DNA of 13,511 nt from Caulobacteraceae bacterium. GTDB lineage: Bacteria; Pseudomonadota; Alphaproteobacteria; Caulobacterales; Caulobacteraceae. Of this stretch, positions 7,131 to 13,477 are shown piece after piece. The stretch spans positions 1 through 13,511 of the forward strand of contig CANJYY010000030.1 in NCBI GenBank assembly GCA_947479185.1, given 5' to 3'. A program made the position numbers and the translations under genes. The notes beneath the pieces were generated by a model that saw nothing but the letters and a program-made list of their open reading frames with translations, ran no database searches and had not been told where the DNA came from. Each line of letters opens with the position of its first letter. Position 1 is the first letter of the stretch.

Positions 7131-8204
7131 ATGCGCGCAGTCGTGCGGCGAGCCGGGAAACTGGTCTGTGACACCATCGAGGAGCGCGATCCCGGTCCCG
7201 GCCAGGTGCGGGTCAAGACCCTCGCCTGCGGCATCTGCGGCTCCGACCTGCACGCGCTGCACTATCTGGATCACATGGTCGAGATGGGCCGTCGCGCGGG
7301 CGGCGGCGGCGACATGGACCCGAAGAAGGACATCGTCTTCGGCCACGAATTCTGCGCCGAGGTGCTCGAGGGCGGCCCCGGCGCCAATCGCTTCAAGGCC
7401 GGCACCCGCGTCGTCTCCATGCCGGTCAACATGGGCCCGGAGGGCTTCGACGCCGTCGGCTATTCCAACAAGTATGTCGGCGGCTTCGCCGAGCGGATGA
7501 TCCTGACCGAAGGGCTGCTGCTGGAAGTGCCCAACGGCCTGTCGACCGACCACGCCGCCCTGACCGAGCCGATGGCTGTCGGCGTGCACGCCGTGGCCAG
7601 CGCCGCGCTGGACAAGAATTCGGTCGCCCTGGTGCTGGGCTGCGGCCCGGTCGGCCTGGCGGTCATCGCCGCCCTCAAGATGCGCGGCCACGGCCCGATC
7701 ATCGCCGCAGACTTCTCGCCACGCCGTCGCGCCGCCGCCGAGGCCATGGGCGCGGACGTGGTCGTCGATCCCGCCGAAACGGGCCCGCACACCCGATGGG
7801 CCGAGTTTGGCGTGCCCTCGACCCTGGCCGGCATGCAGGCGGCCATGTTCGGCGGCCAGACCTTTGGCCGGCCCGTGGTCTTTGAATGCGTCGGCGCGCC
7901 CGGCGTGCTGCAGAGCGTCATCGAGGGCTGTCCGCCCAAGGCCCAGATCATCGTCGCCGGCGTCTGCATGGAGCCCGACAAAATCGAGCCGTCGCTGGCG
8001 ATCAACAAGCAGCTCGATCTGCGCTTCGTGCTCGGCTACCAGCCCGACGAATTCGCCCAGACCCTGACCGACATCGCCGAAGGGCGGATCAACGTCGAGC
8101 CGATGATCACCGCGAAGGTCGGCCTGGACGGCGTCGCCCAGGCTTTCATCGATCTGGGCAATCCGGAGTCCAATGTGAAGATTCTGGTTGAGCCCGGCCT
8201 CTGA
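7131..8204 (+). CDS. Zinc-dependent medium-chain dehydrogenase/reductase (alcohol dehydrogenase-like)
   Basis: MDR-superfamily oxidoreductase of 357 residues; the natural substrate cannot be read from sequence. Catalytic zinc ligands are present: Cys36 in CGICGSDLH, the GHEF motif (His72-Glu73), and Glu146 in ALTEPMAVG. The Rossmann motif GCGPVG lies at 170-175, and Asp194 at the end of the next strand suggests NAD(H) preference. The lobe that normally carries four structural-zinc cysteines reads VVSMPVNMGPEGFDAVGYSN (about 94-113) without cysteines, so that zinc is absent. The loop between Cys36 and His72 is about 15 residues longer than in horse liver ADH and contains RRAGGGGDMDP. The start ATG has AAGGGAGAGAG upstream. 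It appears monocistronic; 71 bp separate it from the HAD gene. Confidence 0.9.
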   Translation: MRAVVRRAGKLVCDTIEERDPGPGQVRVKTLACGICGSDLHALHYLDHMVEMGRRAGGGGDMDPKKDIVFGHEFCAEVLEGGPGANRFKAGTRVVSMPVNMGPEGFDAVGYSNKYVGGFAERMILTEGLLLEVPNGLSTDHAALTEPMAVGVHAVASAALDKNSVALVLGCGPVGLAVIAALKMRGHGPIIAADFSPRRRAAAEAMGADVVVDPAETGPHTRWAEFGVPSTLAGMQAAMFGGQTFGRPVVFECVGAPGVLQSVIEGCPPKAQIIVAGVCMEPDKIEPSLAINKQLDLRFVLGYQPDEFAQTLTDIAEGRINVEPMITAKVGLDGVAQAFIDLGNPESNVKILVEPGL

Positions 8205-8207
8205 TCC

Positions 8208-8280
8208 ATGCCCCCCGTATAGGGCATAGGCGGAACCGCGCGTCGGCCTAGACGTTCGGAGCCGTCGGGGGCGTCGCCCC
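8208..8280. other. Intergenic stretch with two small hairpins after the dehydrogenase gene
   Basis: ATGCCC (8208-8213) pairs with GGGCAT (8222-8227), and GGGG (8268-8271) pairs with CCCC (8277-8280) within a 13-base perfect inverted repeat. Neither is followed by a T-run, so termination is possible but not supported. No clear promoter for the next gene is visible. Confidence 0.3.
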
Positions 8281-8318
8281 GAAACGTGATCGCTATCGCC
8301 AGTTTCCGCGGGGCCCCC

Positions 8319-9284
8319 TTGAAGAAGATACTGTTCGGGCTTGCCGCCGCTCTGGTCTCGGCCGGGGCGGTTCTGGCCGCCAGCCAGCCGCCCGAGGCCG
8401 TGCGCAAATCGGTCCAGGCGGAAATCGACGCGGCCTTGGCCCCTTCCGACGACGACGAGCCGGGTTACAACCCGCCCCGCATCGTCGCGCCGGCCAGCAT
8501 GTTTCACCGCGCGGACATCAACGATGATGGCGTGGGCGACTGGGTGGTCGATTTCGAGAAGTCGCCCAACGCCTCCTATTTCTGCGGCACCGGCGGGTGC
8601 CGTCACCGCATCTACGTCTCGAATGCGGCCGGCGGCTGGGATCTCGCCATGGACACCCAGGTGCGCGCGTTCAAACTGCGCCGGAGCAAGGGCAAGACCC
8701 TGCTCGACGTCGACTTCCACGGCTCGGTCTGCGGCGGGTTCGGCGTCGACCCCTGCCCGCGCGGCTATGTCTGGTCGGACGCGACGAGCCGCTTCGCCGC
8801 GCGCGCCGGCGCCGGGGGCGAGACCTTCCTGGCGGGCGGCCCCGTGCGGCTGGCCATTCCGCCCGAGGCCAGCCTGCCGGCGCCCGTACGCGCGGCGGTG
8901 GCGGAGCGCACGGCGCGCTGCGCGGCGCTCGGCCGGCGCTATCCCTATGAGGACGCCCTGGTGACGGACGTGGGCGATCTGAACGCCGACGGACAGGCCG
9001 ACTGGGTCGTCGGCGGCCCCTATGACGCCTGCGCCTATGCCGATGATGGGTCCGACAGCGTGCCGCTGCCGCAGACCATCGTCCTTGTCAGCACCCCGGC
9101 GGGCCATGTCGCCGCCTGGCGAGGCGAGGCCGTCGAATGGGGGCTCGACGTGGCCGGGCGCGCTGCGGCGTTCGTCACGCTCAGCGGCGCCGAGGACTGC
9201 GGCCTGAACGGCAAGGACTGCCGCAAGACCTACTGGCGCTGGGACGGCGCGGCCCTGGTCAGCAAGGCCGCCGAGCAACCCTGA
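8319..9284 (+). CDS. Secreted hypothetical protein with two DxNxDG (FG-GAP/EF-loop-like) motifs
   Basis: I do not recognise a named family. From TTG 8319 the protein has 321 residues and opens with an excellent Sec signal peptide (M/LKKILFGLAAALVSAGAVLA, cleavage before ASQPP at about residue 21), so it should be periplasmic or secreted. Two calcium-loop-like motifs, DINDDGVGDWVV (about 66-77) and DLNADGQADWVV (about 220-231), resemble FG-GAP/VCBS or dockerin-type loops and suggest an internal duplication. Eight cysteines in the mature part (about 89, 94, 138, 146, 201, 238, 294, 301) are compatible with disulphides. An in-frame GTG at 8286 would add 11 residues; TTG is preferred because it starts the signal peptide and has GCGGGG five bases upstream. 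Neither start has a strong ribosome site. The function is unknown. Confidence 0.75.
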   Translation: MKKILFGLAAALVSAGAVLAASQPPEAVRKSVQAEIDAALAPSDDDEPGYNPPRIVAPASMFHRADINDDGVGDWVVDFEKSPNASYFCGTGGCRHRIYVSNAAGGWDLAMDTQVRAFKLRRSKGKTLLDVDFHGSVCGGFGVDPCPRGYVWSDATSRFAARAGAGGETFLAGGPVRLAIPPEASLPAPVRAAVAERTARCAALGRRYPYEDALVTDVGDLNADGQADWVVGGPYDACAYADDGSDSVPLPQTIVLVSTPAGHVAAWRGEAVEWGLDVAGRAAAFVTLSGAEDCGLNGKDCRKTYWRWDGAALVSKAAEQP

Positions 9285-9337
9285 CTGGACGCAGGCGCGG
9301 GACGTTCTAACTATCCCCGCAACCGGGAGATAAGATC

Positions 9338-9877
9338 ATGAAACGCCTCGCCGCCGCCGCCCTCGCCCTGAGCCTCGTCGCCGCCCCCGCCTATGCGGCG
9401 CTGAAGGTCGGCGTCACGGCCCCCGACTTCACCACCACCGCCTTCAAGGGTGGCCAGGCCTCGCCGTTCAAGCTGTCGACCGCCCTGAAGAAGGGCCCGG
9501 TGGTCCTGTACTTCTTCCCGTCCGCCTACACCTCGGGCTGCACCGTCGAGGCGCACGAGTTCGCCGTGGCCACGCCCGAGTTCGCCGCCATGGGCGCCAG
9601 CGTGGTTGGCGTCACCGCCGGCCGGGTGGAAGACCTGGCCAAGTTCTCCAAGGAAGAATGCCGCGACGCCTTCCCGGTGGCCGGGGTGACCAAGGAAACC
9701 ATCAAGGCCTACGACGCCGTGCTGGCCTTCAAGCCGACCCTGTCGGACCGCGTCACCTACGTCATCGCCCCGGACGGCAAGATCCTGCTGGCCTACACGG
9801 CCCTGACTGACCCGGTTTCGCACATCGCCAAGGCGAAGGAAGCCGTCACCGCCTGGCGCCGGACGCACCCGAAGTAG
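9338..9877 (+). CDS. Exported BCP/AhpC-type peroxiredoxin
   Basis: Thiol peroxidase family protein expected to reduce peroxides in the periplasm. The 179-residue precursor begins with a clear signal peptide (cleavage after AYA at residue 20). The thioredoxin fold follows, with APDF at 28-31 and the peroxidatic motif P-x-x-x-T-x-x-C read as PSAYTSGC (Cys68, Thr65). Arg138 in SDRVTYVI is the likely active-site arginine. E. coli BCP has its resolving cysteine five residues after the peroxidatic one; here that place is His73. The only other cysteine is Cys108 in SKEECRDAF, so this is either an atypical 2-Cys enzyme using Cys108 or a 1-Cys enzyme. A GGGAG Shine-Dalgarno precedes the ATG. Reductant partners are not encoded nearby. 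Confidence 0.92.
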   Translation: MKRLAAAALALSLVAAPAYAALKVGVTAPDFTTTAFKGGQASPFKLSTALKKGPVVLYFFPSAYTSGCTVEAHEFAVATPEFAAMGASVVGVTAGRVEDLAKFSKEECRDAFPVAGVTKETIKAYDAVLAFKPTLSDRVTYVIAPDGKILLAYTALTDPVSHIAKAKEAVTAWRRTHPK

Positions 9878-9884
9878 GACTGAA

Positions 9885-9925
9885 GGGGACATGTTCCGGC
9901 GACAGCCAGTACGTGTCCCCCTTTT
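9885..9925 (+). terminator. Intrinsic-terminator-like hairpin between convergent peroxiredoxin and ppsA genes
   Basis: GGGGACATGT (9885-9894) pairs with ACGTGTCCCC (9911-9920), ten base pairs including one G-T wobble, with a 16-nt loop. C and TTTT (9922-9925) follow, fitting a rho-independent terminator for the peroxiredoxin gene eight bases after its stop. The minus-strand side has only a poor T-tract (CTTCA), so termination of ppsA by the same hairpin is less certain. Confidence 0.65.
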
Positions 9926-9967
9926 CGCGCCGGACAGCTGACGTCGATCGCGGTTTGTCGCCGCCGG

Positions 9968-12430
9968 CTAGCAGTCACTGCCCTGCGCCGTGCCGGCGAG
10001 CGCGGCTTCCGCCTCGCTGACGATGGTCATGGTGCGCGCGAGGCTCGAGGGATTGACGCTGATGGAGTCGATGCCGATCCCCGTCAGGAAGGCGGCGATT
10101 TCGGGGTAGGTGGCGGGCGCTTCGCCGCAGATGCCGACATGGCGACCGTTTCGCTTCGCGCCCTCGACCGCCAGCCGAAGCATCTCGAGCACGCCGGGGT
10201 CCCGCTCGTCGAAGTCGAAAGCCACCGCCTCGGAATCGCGATCGACGCCCAGCACAAGCTGGGTGAGGTCGTTGGAGCCGATGGAGAAGCCGTCGAACAG
10301 ACTGGCGAAGGCGTCGATCTGGATGACGTTGTTGGGGATCTCGCACATCACGAAGACCTCCAGACCATTGTCCCCACGCTTGAGGCCGTGGGCGGCCATC
10401 GCCGCAAGCACCCGCTCTGCCTCCTCCACCCGTCGGCAGAACGGGACCATGATCTTCAGGTTGGTCATTCCCATGACGTTCCGGACATGGCGCAGCGCCT
10501 CGCATTCGAGCGCGAAACCATCGGCGTAGCGGGGATGGGCGTAGCGCGCGGCGCCGCGGAAGCCGAGCATCGGGTTTTCCTCGATCGGCTCGAAGGCCGC
10601 GCCGCCCAGCAGGCGGGCGTATTCGTTGGTCTTGAAATCCGACAGCCGCACGATCACCGGCCTCGGATGGAAGGCGGCGGCGATAACCCCCACGCCTTCG
10701 GCCAGCCGCCGCACGAAGTGGTCGCGCGGCGAGGCGTCGCCCCGCGCCCGACGGACGATCGCCTGCCGGTCACTGGCCGAGCTCACCCGGTCCGGATGTG
10801 CGGCGGCCATCGGGTGAATGCCGATCTGCTCGCCGATGATGAACTCCAGCCGCGCCAGCCCCACCCCGTCCGACGGCAGCAGGGCTGTGCGGAACGCCAG
10901 GTCAGGCTGGGCGAGGTTGACCATGATTTCGGTTCGCGGGCGGGGAATCGAGGCGAGCGCCAGCCGTTCCACCGCGAACGGGACCTCGCCCTCATAGACA
11001 AGGCCCGTGTCGCCCTCAGCGCAGGACACCGTGACCACCTGTCCGGCGGTCAGGCGCGCCATCGCGTCGCCCGTGCCGACAACCGCCGGCACGCCGAGTT
11101 CGCGCGCCACGATCGCCGCGTGGCAGGTGCGACCGCCCTGATCGGTGATGATCGCGCCGGCGACCTTCATCACGGTCTGCCAGTCGGGACTGGTGGAGGG
11201 CGCGACGAGCACCTCCCCCGGCCGGAAGGCCTTCAGATCAGCCGGGCCGCGGATCAGCCTGACCCGACCGCTGGCGATCTTCTCGCCGACGGCCCTGCCC
11301 GACGTGATGGCGACGCCCTTGCCCGTCAGGCGGTAGGTCTCGAAGGCGACGGCGTCGCGGCGCGCCGAAACCGTCTCCGGCCGGGCCTGCAGCACGTAGA
11401 GCCGCCCGTCGCCGCCGTCCCTGGCCCATTCGATGTCCATCGGCGTGGGTCGCCCGGCCCGCTGCGAATAGTGGTCCTCGATACGCACGCAGACATCGGC
11501 GAGATCGAGCACCTCGTCGTCGGTCAGGCAGTAGCGCGCGCGCTCGGCGCGGGACGTGCGGTACGCGTGAAGCGCGCCGGCGGGATCGCCCCGGCGATGG
11601 GCCAGCCGGGTCTCCTTGGTCCCGAGCGAGCGCCGCAGGACCGCGCGGAAGCCCTGCTTCAGGGTCGGCTTGTGGACATAGAACTCGTCGGGGCCGACCC
11701 GGCCCTGGACGATGTTCTCGCCGAGCCCGTAGGCGCCGGTGATGAACACCACGTCGCGAAAGCCCGTCTCGGTATCGATGGTGAAGGCGACGCCGCTAGC
11801 CGCGTCGTCAGACCGGACCATCTTCATCACCGCCACCGACAGGGCGACCTTCAGGTGGTCGAAGCCGTTGTTCACGCGGTAGGCGATGGCCCGGTCGGTG
11901 AAGATCGAGGCGAAGCATCGGCGGCAGGCCTCGACCAGACCCGCCTCGTCGCGGATGTGCAGGAAGCTGTCATGCTGGCCGGCGAAGCTGGCGGTGGGCA
12001 GGTCCTCGGCCGTGGCGGAGCTTCGGACCGCCACCGTCAGGCCCGGTCCGTACTGGGCTCTCAACGTGCGGAAGGCCGCGCTGATCCCCCGCCGCAGCGC
12101 GTCGCCGCCGGTCGCCGCGTAGACGATGGCCCGGGCCGCTTCGGCGCGCCGGGCGAGGTCCTGCACATCGGTGATGTCGAGCCCGGCGAGCAGAGACCGC
12201 AACGGTTCCAGGGCGCCCGCTGCGCCGAGCGCGTCCCGATAGGCCCGGGCCGTGATCGCGAAGCCGTTCGGCATACCGACCTTGGCCGTCGCCAACAGGC
12301 GGTAGAGTTCGCCCAGCGAGGCGGTCTTGCCACCGACGAGCGGAATGTCGTCCAGCCCAAGGCTGTCGAACCAGCGGATGTAGTCCGGGGCGGGCGTCAC
12401 ACGTCCATCCAGGGGTCCAGCAGCACTCAT
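9968..12430 (-). CDS. ppsA: Phosphoenolpyruvate synthase (pyruvate, water dikinase)
   Basis: Converts pyruvate, ATP and water to PEP, AMP and phosphate, the entry step of gluconeogenesis from C3 compounds. The 820-residue protein has the full three-domain layout. The N-terminal ATP-grasp domain shows GGKTASLGEL (33-42) and VRSSATAEDLPTASFAGQ (135-152). The swivelling phosphohistidine domain has GGRTCHAAIVARELGVPAVVG, with the phosphorylated histidine at 437. The C-terminal PEP/pyruvate barrel has GLARLEF (524-530), FDGFSIGSNDLTQL and the catalytic Cys768 in GICGEAPA. Length (792 in E. coli) and motifs separate it from PPDK (about 880). The ATG at 12428-12430 has GGGAG upstream. A FixK/FNR-like palindrome precedes it. 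The rpsF operon is divergent. Confidence 0.96.
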   Translation of the reverse strand: MSAAGPLDGRVTPAPDYIRWFDSLGLDDIPLVGGKTASLGELYRLLATAKVGMPNGFAITARAYRDALGAAGALEPLRSLLAGLDITDVQDLARRAEAARAIVYAATGGDALRRGISAAFRTLRAQYGPGLTVAVRSSATAEDLPTASFAGQHDSFLHIRDEAGLVEACRRCFASIFTDRAIAYRVNNGFDHLKVALSVAVMKMVRSDDAASGVAFTIDTETGFRDVVFITGAYGLGENIVQGRVGPDEFYVHKPTLKQGFRAVLRRSLGTKETRLAHRRGDPAGALHAYRTSRAERARYCLTDDEVLDLADVCVRIEDHYSQRAGRPTPMDIEWARDGGDGRLYVLQARPETVSARRDAVAFETYRLTGKGVAITSGRAVGEKIASGRVRLIRGPADLKAFRPGEVLVAPSTSPDWQTVMKVAGAIITDQGGRTCHAAIVARELGVPAVVGTGDAMARLTAGQVVTVSCAEGDTGLVYEGEVPFAVERLALASIPRPRTEIMVNLAQPDLAFRTALLPSDGVGLARLEFIIGEQIGIHPMAAAHPDRVSSASDRQAIVRRARGDASPRDHFVRRLAEGVGVIAAAFHPRPVIVRLSDFKTNEYARLLGGAAFEPIEENPMLGFRGAARYAHPRYADGFALECEALRHVRNVMGMTNLKIMVPFCRRVEEAERVLAAMAAHGLKRGDNGLEVFVMCEIPNNVIQIDAFASLFDGFSIGSNDLTQLVLGVDRDSEAVAFDFDERDPGVLEMLRLAVEGAKRNGRHVGICGEAPATYPEIAAFLTGIGIDSISVNPSSLARTMTIVSEAEAALAGTAQGSDC

Positions 12431-12450
12431 GGCGATCTCCCGTCGCGCCG

Positions 12451-12456
12451 ACCCTA
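12451..12456 (-). promoter_or_regulatory. Candidate -10 element of the ppsA promoter
   Basis: On the minus strand TAGGGT fits TAnnnT. A start site about seven bases downstream, near 12444, would give a leader of roughly 14 nt carrying the GGGAG ribosome site. No good -35 hexamer lies 16-18 bases upstream, as is usual for promoters driven by a class II activator. Confidence 0.4.
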
Positions 12457-12476
12457 GGCCGCGGAGGCGAACGCCC

Positions 12477-12492
12477 CTTGAGGTACGTCAAG
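12477..12492 (-). promoter_or_regulatory. FNR/FixK-type binding palindrome upstream of ppsA
   Basis: The 16-mer reads CTTGAGGTACGTCAAG on the plus strand and CTTGACGTACCTCAAG on the minus strand. It is palindromic at all but one base pair and fits the Crp/FNR-FixK half-site pattern TTGA-N6-TCAA. Its centre (12484.5) is about 41 bp upstream of the start site predicted from the TAGGGT box, the classical place for an activator touching RNA polymerase. Regulation of ppsA by an oxygen-responsive FixK/FNR protein is therefore inferred, not shown. rpsF lies on the other side, and its inferred promoter is about 100 bp away. Confidence 0.5.
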
Positions 12493-12584
12493 TCGCCGTT
12501 GCTTTTGCCGCGCGGCGCGCATCTGCGACTCAGGCCCCCGCCCGTCGCGGACCCTCCGGAAGACGGGCCGGCCCTCGCCCACGC

Positions 12585-12613
12585 TTGCCTTTCCGGCCAA
12601 TCTCGCTTACTAG
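12585..12613 (+). promoter_or_regulatory. Candidate promoter of the rpsF-rpsR-rplI operon
   Basis: TTGCCT (12585-12590), a 17-base spacer, then TACTAG (12608-12613) resembles the housekeeping sigma-factor promoters of Caulobacterales. Transcription would begin near 12620 and leave a leader of about 130 nt before rpsF. The rest of 12493-12584 shows only GC-rich sequence with a short GCCGCGCGGC palindrome (12507-12516). Confidence 0.4.
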
Positions 12614-12692
12614 CGCGCCCTTCACGGAAGGCGGTCTCTCGCGGAGCCTTTCAGGTCGGGAAACTCCCGGCCGCCGCGAACAGACCCATCGT

Positions 12693-12718
12693 GACCCCGG
12701 GAGCTTCCGCCCGAGGTC
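12693..12718 (+). promoter_or_regulatory. Hairpin in the rpsF leader, possible S6:S18 autoregulatory element
   Basis: GACCCCGGG (12693-12701) pairs with CCCGAGGTC (12710-12718) with one C-A mismatch around the loop AGCTTCCG, 30 nt before the rpsF ATG. rpsF leaders in many bacteria carry an RNA motif with a CCG trinucleotide bound by the S6:S18 complex. A CCG is present in this loop, but I cannot confirm the published consensus fold by eye. The hairpin is solid; the regulatory role is a guess. Confidence 0.35.
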
Positions 12719-12748
12719 GCGCCGCCTTCCAAACGGAAGAAGGAAATT

Positions 12749-13162
12749 ATGGCGCTATACGAACACGTGCTCATCGCACGGCAAGACATCTCGCCCCAAC
12801 AGGCTGAGCAACTCAACGAGGACATGAAGGCCCTGATCGAAAGCCTTGGCGGCCATATCGCCAAGATCGAGTACTGGGGCCTGCGTAACCTCACCTTCCG
12901 CATCAAGAAGAACCGCAAGGGTCACTATTCCCTGATGGCCGTCGACGCTCCGCCGGCTGCCGTTAAGGAAATGGAACGCCAGCTGTCGATCAACGAAGAC
13001 GTGCTGCGCTACATGACCGTCCGCGTCGAGGAACTCGACCTGGAACTGTCGCCGGTTCTCGCCCGCCGCGATCGCGATCGCAGCGACCGCCCCGATCGCC
13101 CTGAACGTGGCGACCGTCCCGACCGTGGCGATCGTCCCCGCGACGACTTCGTGCCGGCGTAA
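12749..13162 (+). CDS. rpsF: 30S ribosomal protein S6
   Basis: Primary 30S protein that binds the central domain of 16S rRNA as a heterodimer with S18. Residues 1-100 match the S6 fold: [15 protein letters not shown], the [16 protein letters not shown] strand region (39-54), GHYSLM, and [13 protein letters not shown] (81-93). Beyond residue 105 comes a tail of alternating Arg, Asp, Pro and Gly ending RPRDDFVPA, in place of the Glu-rich tail that RimK glutamylates in E. coli. The tail is encoded by near-identical 15-bp direct repeats (13106-13120 and 13124-13138). GAAGGA precedes the ATG. The operon continues with rpsR 14 bp downstream. Confidence 0.98.
   Translation: MALYEHVLIARQDISPQQAEQLNEDMKALIESLGGHIAKIEYWGLRNLTFRIKKNRKGHYSLMAVDAPPAAVKEMERQLSINEDVLRYMTVRVEELDLELSPVLARRDRDRSDRPDRPERGDRPDRGDRPRDDFVPA
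13106..13138 (+). repeat. Tandem 18-bp-period repeat in the rpsF tail
   Basis: CGTGGCGACCGTCCC (13106-13120) and CGTGGCGATCGTCCC (13124-13138) differ at one base and lie in frame 18 bp apart, encoding the repeated R-G-D-R-P unit. Related GAC/GAT-CGx codon pairs precede them, and a GCGATCGC octamer occurs near 13070. Slippage expansion inside the S6 tail is the likely origin. Confidence 0.75.
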
Positions 13163-13176
13163 GGGAGAAACAGATC

Positions 13177-13464
13177 ATGTCTGACACCGATATCTCGCCC
13201 GAAGGCGACGCCCCCGCCGCGGCTCCGGCCGCCGCCGGCGCCCGTCGCCCCTTCTATCGTCGCCGCAAGGTGTGCCCGTTCTCGGGCGCCAACGCGCCGA
13301 AGATCGACTACAAGGACGTCAAGCTGCTGCAGCGTTACGTCTCCGAGCGCGGCAAGATCGTCCCGTCGCGCATCACCGCCGTCTCGGCCAAGAAGCAGCG
13401 TGAGCTGGCCCGCGCCATCAAGCGCGCCCGCTTCCTCGCCCTGCTCCCCTACGTCGTGAAGTAA
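13177..13464 (+). CDS. rpsR: 30S ribosomal protein S18
   Basis: Small-subunit protein forming a heterodimer with S6 on the 30S platform. The 95-residue sequence carries the S18 core RRKVCPFSG (29-37), [20 protein letters not shown] (42-61), [31 protein letters not shown] 22-residue Ala/Pro/Asp-rich N-terminal extension precedes the core and makes it about 20 residues longer than the E. coli protein. Only one cysteine (Cys33) is present, so it is not a zinc-ribbon form. The start ATG is set by AAGGGAG, which overlaps the rpsF stop codon (TAAGGGAG). The order rpsF-rpsR-rplI is the standard one. Confidence 0.98.
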   Translation: MSDTDISPEGDAPAAAPAAAGARRPFYRRRKVCPFSGANAPKIDYKDVKLLQRYVSERGKIVPSRITAVSAKKQRELARAIKRARFLALLPYVVK

Positions 13465-13477
13465 GGGAACCGGACCG

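Noticed and set aside
8208..8227. ATGCCC/GGGCAT hairpin as a terminator of the dehydrogenase gene
   Set aside because: The stem is only six pairs and no T-run follows, so I list it only as a structural note.
7098..9278. Minus-strand open frame of 726 codons across the dehydrogenase and secreted-protein genes
   Set aside because: It is opposite two genes with clear motifs, spans their intergenic gap, and has the same Gly/Arg/Ala/His shadow composition.
6343..9877. HAD hydrolase, dehydrogenase, secreted protein and peroxiredoxin as one novel system
   Set aside because: Gaps of 53-114 bp, differing compartments, no overlapping starts and no shared pathway logic make independent genes more likely.
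10139..12457. Plus-strand open frame of 772 codons opposite ppsA
   Set aside because: It mirrors a fully motif-supported PEP synthase and has no recognisable domain. GC-driven lack of stops explains it.
12429..12827. Plus-strand ORFs filling the ppsA-rpsF gap and running into rpsF
   Set aside because: The frames overlap the conserved rpsF start out of frame, give Arg/Pro-rich peptides, and cover sequence better explained as promoters and leader.
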